Assembly: GCA_020056865.1 (NCBI GenBank) | Contig: JAGVGX010000242.1 | Span: 1 to 13,032 of the forward strand | Direction of reading: 5' to 3' | Source: Desulfobacterales bacterium | GTDB taxonomy: Bacteria; Desulfobacterota; Desulfobacteria; Desulfobacterales; BuS5 | Length of the DNA stretch: 13,032 nucleotides | Shown: piece by piece, positions 1 to 7,254 of the stretch | Layout: each line of letters opens with the position of its first letter | Numbering within the stretch: the stretch's first letter is position 1 | The notes under the pieces: model-generated | The model's database searches: none | What the model was told of the DNA's origin: nothing | The model's input: the letters and a program-made list of their open reading frames with translations, nothing else | Program-made: the position numbers and the translations under genes

Positions 1-220
1 AACCCAAAACAAACCCGATAATTTCCGGCCGCATATACTGGACCACGGCTGCACGATGAATGCCGATTGCCCCTGTAATGTCCCTTTCAAAACAGGCAAC
101 ACAAATACCCATGTTTCCGGGGTTCCCCCATTTTTGTAAAAGAGGCGCTAAAATTCCAATAAAAGCACCTACTCCGATAATACCCCATCGTGTACCCAGT
201 ATGTTTTTTATTTGGCTCAT
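1..220 (-). CDS. yedE: YedE-family putative selenium transporter (N-terminal part, runs off the left edge)
   Basis: The minus strand from 220 down to the window edge encodes about 73 residues of a membrane protein that begins MSQIKNILGTRWG. It has a hydrophobic stretch (residues ~13-25), then GNPGNMGICVACFERD (about 31-46) and a GIHRAAVVQYMRPEIIG block. This is the characteristic N-terminus of YedE/YeeE-type inner-membrane transporters, including the CxxC pair in GICVACF. YedE proteins are proposed to import selenium or sulfur compounds and often accompany YedF/SirA and selenium-metabolism genes; that role is family knowledge, not shown here. The start at 220 is supported by AAAGGAG about 9 nt upstream. 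The gene follows the metallo-beta-lactamase gene on the same strand but is separated by a leader of several hundred bases with its own candidate promoter. The C-terminal part is not visible. Confidence 0.85.
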   Translation of the reverse strand, partial: MSQIKNILGTRWGIIGVGAFIGILAPLLQKWGNPGNMGICVACFERDITGAIGIHRAAVVQYMRPEIIGFVLG

Positions 221-285
221 ACGCTTTCTCTCCTTTTATCATACGTTATAGACTCATGAACAGCATGCACAATCAAGTATCGCAT
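217..285 (-). CDS. Possible 22-codon upstream ORF translationally coupled to yedE
   Basis: A short minus-strand reading frame starts with ATG at 285, reads MRYLIVHAVHESITYDKRRE then SV, and ends in a TGA that overlaps the yedE ATG (ATGA). A GGGAGGAG sequence (296-303) lies 10 nt before its start, which is slightly long but strong. An in-frame stop directly precedes the ATG, so the frame cannot be longer. The start, SD and ATGA overlap suggest a leader peptide or coupling device, but 22 codons can arise by chance. No similarity to a known peptide is recognised, and no run of regulatory codons such as Cys, Trp or His is obvious. Confidence 0.25.
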   Translation of the reverse strand: MRYLIVHAVHESITYDKRRESV

Positions 286-422
286 TTATTATCTACTCCT
301 CCCTTTTTTCTTACAATTTTATTTTACTGCTATTGTTACAGGAAAACCGGCTTTGAGAGGCGTATGAGTCATGTCTATACAGACTTTGGAAATGATGATG
401 ATTAGAAAGATATGATTTTCCG

Positions 423-475
423 ACCTGACCCTGTGCCTACCAAACCCGGGTAGCACTAAGTAAAAACGCTCAGGT
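423..475 (-). ncRNA. Candidate structured leader element (nested stem-loop) in the yedE 5' UTR
   Basis: On the minus strand, GTGCTACC (456-449) can pair with GGTAGGCAC (441-433), with one bulged G and a 7-nt loop CGGGTTT. The hairpin is enclosed by a second helix, ACCTGA (475-470) with TCAGGT (428-423), across an asymmetric internal loop. The next bases, CGGCTTT (482-476), can also pair with AAAGCCG (354-348), which would close a larger domain; this outer pairing is weaker evidence because of its distance. No U-run follows, so it does not look like a simple terminator. It lies inside the predicted yedE transcript. It matches no riboswitch consensus I can recall. The minus strand was chosen because of the promoter and yedE; the fold is nearly as good on the other strand. 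Confidence 0.4.
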
Positions 476-535
476 AAAGCCGAAAAATTTATACATTGAT
501 AAACTCCTGCAGGGATAATTAATTAAAGTATTATG

Positions 536-564
536 TTGATATAAAGGATTTTTCAATATGTCAA
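536..564 (-). promoter_or_regulatory. Candidate sigma-70-type promoter for yedE
   Basis: The minus strand has TTGACA (564-559), a perfect -35 hexamer, then a 17-nt spacer and TATCAA (541-536), a 4/6 match to the -10 hexamer. The site sits just downstream of the metallo-beta-lactamase stop codon. Transcription would start near 529, giving a leader of about 310 nt before yedE that contains the hairpin element at 423-475. Confidence 0.5.
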
Positions 565-582
565 GCGGAAATACCGATATTG

Positions 583-1410
583 TTAAAAATCAATAACATG
601 TCCTACGGTATTCGGTATGACCTTGTTGCCGAATTCATTGACAAACCTGGCAGTGGTGTAAAAGCCTGTGCAGTGGCCCAATATCATTTTTTCAACGCTG
701 AAATTATTAAGGCAGTAAAATATTTTTTTTAATTTTTCCTGATCTGCAGACATCAGGTGAATACCACCCAAAATAGCATGAACTTTTTTGGTACCGGTTA
801 ATTTTGTCGCATATTTTAACGTGTTGATAATTCCCCTGTGAGCACATCCGAAGATAATGACCATCCCCTTTTTTGTATCAAGTATAAGGGACCGGTCGTC
901 TATAAGCGTATCTGGCGTCTTGTTGCCGTTTTTGTCTAAATAAAATATGGGCTCAACGTCTTCAAAATCAGTTTCCATAGGGATTTCGCCTGTTGTTATT
1001 ATTTTATTGCTAATAGAGACAGATTCTTTTTCAAGCTTTATTTTGATACCGCTGTCTGCCAGTATTTTTTTGTCATCATGGATGCCGATGGAATGGTATT
1101 TATTATCTCTTAACACCAGTTTATTATCAAATATTTGGGGATGTGCAATAACAGTAAAACTATTGTTGCGTTTGATAAGATATTTTAAACCACCTGCATG
1201 ATCGTAATGACCATGACTCAACACAACGGTATCGATTGTTTTAAGGTTAATTCCAAGGGCATCCGCGTTTGATAGAAGCGTAAGGCCTTTACCTGTATCG
1301 AACAGAATTTTTCTGTCTTCTGTTTCGATAAAGAAAGAAAGGCCATGTTCTCCCATTAACGGCGCCAGTCCGGTTGCTATACTATTTTCAACCAGGGTTG
1401 TTATTTTCAT
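583..1410 (-). CDS. Metallo-beta-lactamase-fold protein, COG1237 (MJ0301-like) type
   Basis: A 275-residue protein with the metallo-beta-lactamase signature SHGHYDHAGG; His66, His68, Asp70 and His71 form the expected di-metal motif. Later conserved blocks are FGCAHRGIINTL (His191), LGGIHL (His218) and LGHCTGF (His246). This set is typical of the COG1237 group, often annotated as dihydropterin-aminobenzene 5'-phosphate synthase-like after an archaeal methanopterin enzyme; that exact activity is unproven in bacteria. There is no signal peptide, so it is probably cytoplasmic. The start MKITTLVEN fits the family N-terminus although the Shine-Dalgarno match (GGAAGG, about 14 nt away) is poor. The start overlaps the preceding small gene by 23 nt, which suggests translational coupling at the end of the nuoE-hdrA operon. 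The substrate is unknown; a hydrolase acting on a pterin or phosphodiester is one option. Confidence 0.88.
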   Translation of the reverse strand: MKITTLVENSIATGLAPLMGEHGLSFFIETEDRKILFDTGKGLTLLSNADALGINLKTIDTVVLSHGHYDHAGGLKYLIKRNNSFTVIAHPQIFDNKLVLRDNKYHSIGIHDDKKILADSGIKIKLEKESVSISNKIITTGEIPMETDFEDVEPIFYLDKNGNKTPDTLIDDRSLILDTKKGMVIIFGCAHRGIINTLKYATKLTGTKKVHAILGGIHLMSADQEKLKKIFYCLNNFSVEKMILGHCTGFYTTARFVNEFGNKVIPNTVGHVIDF

Positions 1411-1753
1411 GGCTTGTTATGTTTCCCTTCCATTCAGGGGTTATGATTATCTTGTTAAAAATAATTTTTGTTTCAGAAAACTGTTCGGGGATACTTAAAA
1501 CGACTTGTAACTCATTGTTGCCATTCAATTCCGTAAAATTACTTCGCAAAAAAGAAAAGTCGGCATGTTCAATAAAAAATTTCAGAGGTTCTATCCTGGC
1601 TTCAATAAAAGCTTTTTCATCCTTAAATCGTTTTTTGTCAAAATACCTTGTTATTAACTTTTCGTACTCTTTTTTTACTTCTGTTTCAATGCAATGTTTT
1701 GTTAAGGTTATAATAATTTTCATCTGCTTGAATCCATTAAAAATAGATTGCAT
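1388..1753 (-). CDS. Small charged protein of unknown function
   Basis: A 121-codon frame lies between the HdrA-like gene (11-nt gap) and the metallo-beta-lactamase gene (23-nt overlap), so it is probably part of the same operon. I do not recognise the family. The N-terminal half is rich in Lys and Glu and probably helical (TEVKKEYEKLITRYF, residues ~24-38). The C-terminal half looks like alternating beta strands (LQVVLSIPE, KIIFNKIIITPEW). It has a single Cys and no metal motif, signal peptide or membrane segment. Two starts are possible: ATG at 1753, or the internal ATG at 1723 (MKIIITLTKH), which gives a cleaner N-terminal strand. Neither has a clear Shine-Dalgarno sequence. The tight packing and long overlap on the same strand support a real gene; function cannot be assigned. 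Confidence 0.6.
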   Translation of the reverse strand: MQSIFNGFKQMKIIITLTKHCIETEVKKEYEKLITRYFDKKRFKDEKAFIEARIEPLKFFIEHADFSFLRSNFTELNGNNELQVVLSIPEQFSETKIIFNKIIITPEWKGNITSHENNNPG

Positions 1754-1764
1754 TCATAGGGTGA

Positions 1765-4197
1765 TTAGTTTGTGCTTATGAAAAAAGGCTTCCCTTTTTT
1801 GTAAGAGCGGTTAATAATGCCTTCGGTTATTAATTCATCAAGCTGCTCTCTGATATTATCTTCAGACACGGCATTTGCAAGTTCTTGTAAACCTAAAGGT
1901 TTTTTTTCTGAAATTAAAAAATCTTCGAGACGAGCCTTTAAAAACTCTTCTTTTAGTGCTTCCATAAAATCACTTTTATCATAGGCTAATGCAAAACGCT
2001 GATCTCCTCTGTATGTTTGTTCCCATGGGCGTCTTAAACCGGAAGACAGCAACAAACGAATACGGGAGTTATATTTTACAAGTCGATATATACTTTGAAG
2101 TTTGTTTTGATTCTCCGGTGTTTTTTCTATGCCACCACCAAATGTCTTCATCATTCTGGAAAAACTTTCTACTGTATGGATAAACTCTTCCGGTCTGTTA
2201 AGGTCAGCATGGGCCAATGCAATACGGCTTCTTTCAAATCCGCACAAAGTAAATAGTTTTTTCATAAGATTTACACGACTCCATGCATGATCTACGCCAA
2301 ATGAATGATGGCAATCTTCCGGAACACACCCAATGAGCAACAAACCGGGTGCCCCTTCTAAAAATGCTCTTGCCATAACACTTGTATCAATCTGTCCAAC
2401 ACATGGTACGCTTATAATGTGAATTCCAGGATTATACTTGAGGCCTTGGTTGCCGGCATTGTCAGCTGCAGGCAGCCCTGCCCATGAACAGGCAAAAGCC
2501 ACAAACTCATTGCCTGATAACTGACTTGATAACGAAGCCACACGAGCTTCACGTTGATCGGTTGTATTATTCTGAAGTGTTAACGCCTGATAGGGACAAG
2601 AGGCAGCGCATGTTCCCCCTCCGGTACATACCATGGGATCCACCACGCGAGGCAACCCTCCGCCGATTCCTTCAATTACACCTATGCCGTTACAGTCACA
2701 AAGCTCCTGACACTGGCCACATCCCACACATTTATTTGTATCCACAATGCATACCACGCGGGGAGCAAAGAGTTTCCCTTCAGCCGATTTTTGCATCATT
2801 TCAGCATTTTTTTTCCCGGCCTTGCGTCCCTGGTTTAATACATCATTCAAATTGCAGGCATAACGTGCGCTTCCTGCAAGATAAGTTTCTTCCCTGCCAA
2901 CCATTTCCGGCCTAACTTTGGCATGATGAATGCCGAGAAATTCGCTTTCTCCATGAATAATACCAAGAATTTTAGCCGTATTAAGTGATTTTTCGCCGAG
3001 TTTTCGTATGGGTGAAAGAATAATTCTGTCCCATGGTATTTCATGCTCCAGGTGATCATTTATACTTCCAAAAGTAATATATCCGGCCTGAAGAATAGGC
3101 TGAACTGATTTATCATAAGGGACCCATATTAATCCCAGTTTTCTTCCAACTGCCATTTCTTGTGCTGAAAGAGGAAGAGACATCTGTTCATTATACATAA
3201 TTACAACACTGGAGTTTTTAGAATTTTCTAAAATATGCCTGCTCATTTCCCATGCCGAACGTGCAGAAAGTTGTGCAAATTCCTGTTGTCCTGACTCATA
3301 ATCACTGATCCAGAAAACCATGTTTCCTTTTGGAATCTCTTTGCACCAAATCTGTTCCTCAAAATTGGTCTGACATAAAACGGTTTTGCCATCATAACCG
3401 AATTCAGGCCCGGGAGGAGACAACTCTCCATCCAGACATGCGATAATAGCACCTGAATTATATTTTACTCTGGATGTTTTTTCAGGGACAGTATAAGAAA
3501 GCGTATAATCTCCGGTTATCCCTGAAAGTTCGCAAAGCTCTCCCTGTGGAAGTATTTTAACATGAGGGCTGTTTTTGACATCATTTATAATTGTTTTTAA
3601 ACGGTCATAATTGCTGCGTTCACCAGGAAACTGCTTGTGGATGTTTTTAAGAATCGTATCGGGATTATCTTCGGAAAGAGACAGAAGACAGTCGATACCC
3701 TTTCGTGCAAGTTCCTGCGCTGCCGTAAAAGAAGCAATGCCTCCGCCAACGATAATCGGCGGGCTGTTGATGTCTATTTTCTGTTGGATACTAGATTTTA
3801 GTGCTGTCATTTCAGCTACAGATGCTTTGACAAGTTTTATCCCTTTTTTAGCCTTTTGCTCCGGAGAAAGATCGCTGACACTTGCAACATGACCCCGAAG
3901 ATTCACGATATCTATCTGGCCTTTTTTTAATCCTTCTGCTTCAAGTTGTGTTTCAAATTTTTTTAACATCAGTCGGCTTTCACAACCGGCAACAATCAGT
4001 CGGTTCAACCCTTTTTTCCTGATATTATGGATAATATGTTTTAAACCTGGTTCAAGGCATGGGTATGGTAATATGTCACAACATTCGACCCCGTCTTGAT
4101 GGGTCATGTTATTTTTAAGAATCGATAGATCTACAAAAGGCTCTATTTTTTGTCCACATTTACAAAGAAATACGCCGGTTTTTGGAATGTCGTTCAT
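1765..4197 (-). CDS. HdrA-like flavin/Fe-S protein fused to FlpD/MvhD domain and winged helix
   Basis: An 810-residue cytoplasmic electron-transfer protein. Residues ~1-105 resemble the HdrA N-terminal domain (GVFLCKCGQ, LIVAGCESR). Residues ~146-465 are an HdrA-type FAD/Rossmann domain with IIVGGGIAS at 148-156. Then come two ferredoxin motifs (Cys490/493/496/500; Cys524, 530, 534), an FlpD/MvhD domain (about 565-690: Cys570, Cys599, Cys624, Cys629) and a C-terminal winged helix (about 745-810). In known systems HdrA bifurcates electrons at its FAD and MvhD/FlpD links it to a hydrogenase or dehydrogenase; here the donor is probably the NuoEF module next door. Oddities: Gly527 stands where the second ferredoxin's second Cys is expected, Ala573 replaces the second Cys of the usual FlpD CxWC, and the HdrA YCSRxCC-like block is absent (about 305-322). 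The start at 4197 has a strong AAGGAGG 7 nt upstream. Confidence 0.87.
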   Translation of the reverse strand: MNDIPKTGVFLCKCGQKIEPFVDLSILKNNMTHQDGVECCDILPYPCLEPGLKHIIHNIRKKGLNRLIVAGCESRLMLKKFETQLEAEGLKKGQIDIVNLRGHVASVSDLSPEQKAKKGIKLVKASVAEMTALKSSIQQKIDINSPPIIVGGGIASFTAAQELARKGIDCLLSLSEDNPDTILKNIHKQFPGERSNYDRLKTIINDVKNSPHVKILPQGELCELSGITGDYTLSYTVPEKTSRVKYNSGAIIACLDGELSPPGPEFGYDGKTVLCQTNFEEQIWCKEIPKGNMVFWISDYESGQQEFAQLSARSAWEMSRHILENSKNSSVVIMYNEQMSLPLSAQEMAVGRKLGLIWVPYDKSVQPILQAGYITFGSINDHLEHEIPWDRIILSPIRKLGEKSLNTAKILGIIHGESEFLGIHHAKVRPEMVGREETYLAGSARYACNLNDVLNQGRKAGKKNAEMMQKSAEGKLFAPRVVCIVDTNKCVGCGQCQELCDCNGIGVIEGIGGGLPRVVDPMVCTGGGTCAASCPYQALTLQNNTTDQREARVASLSSQLSGNEFVAFACSWAGLPAADNAGNQGLKYNPGIHIISVPCVGQIDTSVMARAFLEGAPGLLLIGCVPEDCHHSFGVDHAWSRVNLMKKLFTLCGFERSRIALAHADLNRPEEFIHTVESFSRMMKTFGGGIEKTPENQNKLQSIYRLVKYNSRIRLLLSSGLRRPWEQTYRGDQRFALAYDKSDFMEALKEEFLKARLEDFLISEKKPLGLQELANAVSEDNIREQLDELITEGIINRSYKKGKPFFISTN

Positions 4198-4214
4198 TAT
4201 TTAGCCTCCTTATT

Positions 4215-4820
4215 TTATAAAGCCAGTGGTGTAAGTGTTACCGAAGGTGTACTGCGAATTGAATCAATACGTGAACGCATAGCCCCGGTAGGACAAATTG
4301 TGACACAGCACCCGCAGGCGACACAGACTTCTGTTGGTTGTGAAAAAGGCGAGCCAATTTTTTTATACACACCGCGATCCATTATTGATATTGCCGATAA
4401 ACCCACAATTTCTTCACATGCACGAGTGCATAACCCGCAAACCATGCACTCTTCATCAGGGTCTTGAATGGCAAACCTGGTTGACGTAACACCGTATTGT
4501 TTTGCCAGTTCTTTTATCTCTTGACTGGCCGGGCATTTTGCCAAAAGCATTTGGAAAATCCAGTTCCTTACGTTTTGCACGCGTTTTGTTTCAGTATATA
4601 TATTAATGCCTTCAGCAACGGGATAAATGCATGAGGCCACAAGTTTCGACCAGCCCCCGTCCTTTAATTCAACCATACAAAGGCGACATGCACCGCTTGG
4701 TGAGACAGATTCATGAAAACAAAGAGTCGGGATTTCAAACCCATATTGGCGTGCAGCTTCAAGCACTGTACATCCGGATTCGACTTCTACCTCAGTGTCA
4801 TTAATGTTAAATTTAATCAT
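4215..4820 (-). CDS. NuoG/HoxU-like 2Fe-2S and 4Fe-4S electron-transfer subunit
   Basis: A 201-residue protein starting MIKFNINDTEVEVESG. Residues 1-75 form a plant-type [2Fe-2S] ferredoxin domain with Cys34, Cys45, Cys48 and Cys64. The usual NuoG His-Cys motif is reduced to LAKCPAS around Cys96. Two four-Cys [4Fe-4S] sites follow: CMVCGLCTRAC (125-135) and CVACGCCVTICP (166-177). The length matches HoxU, BamI and HndD N-terminal-type subunits, not full NuoG, and there is no H-cluster or molybdopterin domain. It probably carries electrons from the NuoF-like subunit to the HdrA-FlpD protein. The reading frame is open up to 4934, but the start at 4820 is preferred: AGGAGA (4831-4836) lies 10 nt upstream, the family begins here, and the longer form would overlap the nuoF-like gene by 74 nt. 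The gap to the HdrA-like gene is 17 nt. Confidence 0.9.
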   Translation of the reverse strand: MIKFNINDTEVEVESGCTVLEAARQYGFEIPTLCFHESVSPSGACRLCMVELKDGGWSKLVASCIYPVAEGINIYTETKRVQNVRNWIFQMLLAKCPASQEIKELAKQYGVTSTRFAIQDPDEECMVCGLCTRACEEIVGLSAISIMDRGVYKKIGSPFSQPTEVCVACGCCVTICPTGAMRSRIDSIRSTPSVTLTPLAL

Positions 4821-4860
4821 TTTAAATGGTTCTCCTGTTATGGTATGGTTCCAAAATTGA

Positions 4861-6768
4861 CTATCTGACCTCAACTGCATCAAATTTACACGTTTCCATA
4901 CAGATACCGCATCGGATACAGTTCGCTGCATCAATGATGTGCGCTTTTTTCTTTTCTCCGCTTATACAGTTTTGAGGACATTGACGTGAACAGCTCCTGC
5001 ATCCTGTACATGTATCAGGATTGATAGAGTAGGTTATCAGATCCTTACATACACCGGCGGGACATTTTTGATCTTTTATATGTGCAATGTATTCATCTTT
5101 AAAAAATTTCAACGTTGTAAGGCAGGGATTTGGAGCGCTGGATCCTAAAGCGCATAATGCGCCGTCCTTAACCGCTTCAGCAAGACTCATAAGGTCATCA
5201 ATGTCTTTTTCATCTCCATGCCCATGTGAAAAATTATCCAGAATTTCACGCATTTTTGTGAGGCCCAAACGGCAGGGCAGGCACTTTCCGCATGATTCTT
5301 CTTCCAAAAAGCGCAAAAAATAACGGGCAACATCAACCACGCAATCTCTATCATCCATGACAATCATGGCACCCGAACCCATCATGGCGCCGGCCTTGGT
5401 CAGCGAGTCGAAATCTACAGGAAGATCTTTTAATTTATATGGAATACAACCACCTGAAGGCCCTCCGGTTTGTACGGCCTTGAAGTGTTTTCCGCCTGGG
5501 ACGCCTCCACCGATCTTTTCTACTATTTTTGACATGGGGGTGCCCATAGGAACTTCCACAAGACCTACATTATTAACCTTGCCAACAAGAGAAAATACTT
5601 TTGTGCCTGTACTGTGTGGAACGCCTATCCCCGCATACCAGTCACTTCCTTTTTCAATAATCAAGGGAATATTCGCCCATGTTTCCACATTATTTAAAAC
5701 TGTTGGTTTTCCCCAAAGACCTTCTTCCACTGAACGGACATATTTGGGTCTTGGATTACCTGGTTTTCCTTCAATAGATGTAAAAAGAGCAGTGGATTCC
5801 CCACAAACAAATGCACCTGCGCCTCTATTGATTTGAGCATCAAAAGAAAAACCGGAATTTAATATATCGTTTCCCAAAAGGCCTAAAACTCTTGCCTGCT
5901 CCATAGCCATTTCCAGGTGTTTAATGGCAAGTGGATATTCAGCTCTGACATATAGATATCCTTTTTCTGATCCAAGAGCATAGGCTCCTAATATTAATCC
6001 CTCCAAAACAGCATGAGGATCACCCTCCATGATTGTACGATCCATAAACGCGCCTGGATCGCCTTCATCGCCATTTACAACTACATAAACAGGCCCTCCC
6101 TTTTTCTTAAAGGCATTTATCGCCCCACGCCATTTGCGTCCGGTTGGAAATCCTGCGCCTCCTCGTCCTCTAAGCCCTGATTTCTCAACTTCTGACATAA
6201 CTTCTTCAGGCGTCATTGTTGTTATTGCCTTGGCAAGGGCCTGATAGCCGCCTGCTGCGATTGTATCTTTTATATCCGTGGGATCTATTTTCCCAATGTT
6301 ATGTAATACAATCCGCTCCTGAAGGTTGTAAAAAGGTATTTCCTTTTCTGTGTTGAAAATTTCTCCTGTTTTTGGATCTTTGTACAATAAACGTTCAACA
6401 GGCTTGTTTTCGATAATCGTTTTTTGAACGATTTCTTCTATGTCTTTGGGCTTAACCTGTTGATAAAAAAGTCCTTGTGGTTTTATCATAACCAATGGGC
6501 CTCTGGAACAAAATCCCTGACATCCTGTGGTTTTAATGCCGGGCATGACCTTTGCTTTAATTCCTGAAGATGATAAAGCTGTTTTAAGCGTTTCTGTTAC
6601 CATAACGCTGCCGTTGGCCATGCATCCTGTGCCGTGACAAACCACTATTTCCGGCTTGTCGGGATCTATTTTGTCAATAATTTGCTGCCTTAATACATTG
6701 AGGTCTTCGTGGGAAATAAGACGACAGCTGTCTATGTCCACATTCAGTGCAGTATTTTCATAAGCCAT
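4861..6768 (-). CDS. NuoF-like NADH-binding subunit with N-terminal 2Fe-2S and C-terminal ferredoxin domains
   Basis: A 635-residue protein of HndC/BamH/HydB type. In order: a thioredoxin-like [2Fe-2S] domain (Cys44, Cys49, Cys83, Cys87), then the NuoF core with the NADH loop GLRGRGGAGFPTG (198-210), the FMN-site segment NGDEGDPGAF (232-241) and FVCGEST (320-326), an SLBB region (~390-440), the N3 [4Fe-4S] motif ESCGKCLPCR with Cys493/496/499 and Cys539, and two C-terminal [4Fe-4S] sites (Cys587/590/593/597 and Cys617/620/623/627). All key motifs are intact. It should oxidise NAD(P)H, or reduce NAD(P)+, at FMN and pass electrons along its clusters. The extra domains separate it from respiratory complex I NuoF and match soluble hydrogenase or benzoyl-CoA-reductase modules. 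The start is supported by GGAG a few bases upstream. It lies 21 nt after the nuoE-like gene and 40 nt before the HoxU-like gene. Confidence 0.93.
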   Translation of the reverse strand: MAYENTALNVDIDSCRLISHEDLNVLRQQIIDKIDPDKPEIVVCHGTGCMANGSVMVTETLKTALSSSGIKAKVMPGIKTTGCQGFCSRGPLVMIKPQGLFYQQVKPKDIEEIVQKTIIENKPVERLLYKDPKTGEIFNTEKEIPFYNLQERIVLHNIGKIDPTDIKDTIAAGGYQALAKAITTMTPEEVMSEVEKSGLRGRGGAGFPTGRKWRGAINAFKKKGGPVYVVVNGDEGDPGAFMDRTIMEGDPHAVLEGLILGAYALGSEKGYLYVRAEYPLAIKHLEMAMEQARVLGLLGNDILNSGFSFDAQINRGAGAFVCGESTALFTSIEGKPGNPRPKYVRSVEEGLWGKPTVLNNVETWANIPLIIEKGSDWYAGIGVPHSTGTKVFSLVGKVNNVGLVEVPMGTPMSKIVEKIGGGVPGGKHFKAVQTGGPSGGCIPYKLKDLPVDFDSLTKAGAMMGSGAMIVMDDRDCVVDVARYFLRFLEEESCGKCLPCRLGLTKMREILDNFSHGHGDEKDIDDLMSLAEAVKDGALCALGSSAPNPCLTTLKFFKDEYIAHIKDQKCPAGVCKDLITYSINPDTCTGCRSCSRQCPQNCISGEKKKAHIIDAANCIRCGICMETCKFDAVEVR

Positions 6769-6789
6769 TTTTTTTCTCCATATTTTGGT

Positions 6790-7254
6790 TTATTCTTTTT
6801 CAAATCTTTTTAAAATTTTATTAATTTTTTCGGAAGAGATATTTGGTTCATATTTATCATCAACAACCATAACCGGTGCTAAAGCACAGGCGCCAACACA
6901 GTTGACGGTATCCAATGTATACTTCATGTCTTCAGTTGTTTCGCCCGCCTTAATATTCAGTTTTCGCTCGAGGTCTTCAACAATACGTTGGCCGCCCTTT
7001 AAGTGGCATGCTGTACCGAGACAGACACGTAATTCATGTTCCCCTTTGGGTTCAAGTCGAAACGACTGGTAAAATGTTGCTACCGAATAAGTCTGGGTAA
7101 TGGGAACGCCTGTATGATCGGATATCAGCTGCATTGATTCCGGGGGTATATATCCGCAATCAGCCTGGATGTCCTGTAAGAAGAAAATGAGATACTCAGG
7201 CTTTGCCGGGTATCGATTCATGATATTATCTATAATTTCAGATTGTTGTGGCAT
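6790..7254 (-). CDS. NuoE-like thioredoxin-fold 2Fe-2S subunit
   Basis: A 154-residue protein with the complete NuoE/HndA/BamG signature: helical N-terminus (about 1-70, with GYIPPESMQLIS and VYSVATFY-like VATFYQSF), then the [2Fe-2S] ligands Cys78 and Cys83 in CLGTACH and Cys119 and Cys123 in CVGACALAP. It partners NuoF-like proteins in soluble NADH-dependent complexes. It is the first gene of the operon: a strong AGGAGG lies 8 nt before the start, a consensus sigma-54 promoter is about 100 nt upstream, and the NuoF-like gene follows after 21 nt. The length is normal for the family. Nothing is unusual in the protein itself. Confidence 0.93.
   Translation of the reverse strand: MPQQSEIIDNIMNRYPAKPEYLIFFLQDIQADCGYIPPESMQLISDHTGVPITQTYSVATFYQSFRLEPKGEHELRVCLGTACHLKGGQRIVEDLERKLNIKAGETTEDMKYTLDTVNCVGACALAPVMVVDDKYEPNISSEKINKILKRFEKE

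Larger units (their letters stand above)
286..582. other. Intergenic region and yedE leader without a convincing protein gene
   Basis: The stretch between the metallo-beta-lactamase stop and the small ORF upstream of yedE holds the candidate promoter, the nested hairpin and AT-rich sequence. A weak inverted repeat, CAATAT/ATATTG (554-559 and 577-582), lies right after the metallo-beta-lactamase stop. It has a 17-nt loop and no U-run on the minus strand, so it is a poor terminator candidate. Short plus-strand frames here have no ribosome site or recognisable product. Confidence 0.6.

Noticed and set aside
60..405. Plus-strand open frames of about 63 and 71 codons.
   Set aside because: The first is antisense to the clear yedE coding region and the second overlaps the leader; neither has a ribosome site or recognisable domain.
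404..441. Minus-strand GTCAGGTCGGAA resembles the conserved loop region of bacterial SRP RNA.
   Set aside because: The matching far strand of the SRP hairpin (AGCAGCC-type) and the surrounding helix are missing, and the bases instead pair in the hairpin at 423-475.
554..582. Inverted repeat CAATAT/ATATTG after the metallo-beta-lactamase stop as a terminator.
   Set aside because: It has only a 6-bp AT-rich stem, a 17-nt loop and no U-run on the transcribed strand, and it overlaps the candidate -35 box of yedE.
2484..2915. A 143-codon plus-strand frame opposite the HdrA-like gene.
   Set aside because: It is antisense to strongly conserved ferredoxin-motif coding sequence and its translation has no plausible domain.
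1765..4197. Possible selenocysteine (in-frame UGA) in the HdrA/FlpD protein, given the nearby selenium transporter and the Sec known in some MvhD/BamF proteins.
   Set aside because: The frame has no internal UGA; the missing cysteines are Gly and Ala codons.
4821..4934. N-terminal extension of the HoxU-like frame upstream of 4820.
   Set aside because: It overlaps the end of the NuoF-like gene, has no family similarity, and the start at 4820 has a ribosome site and the conserved N-terminus.
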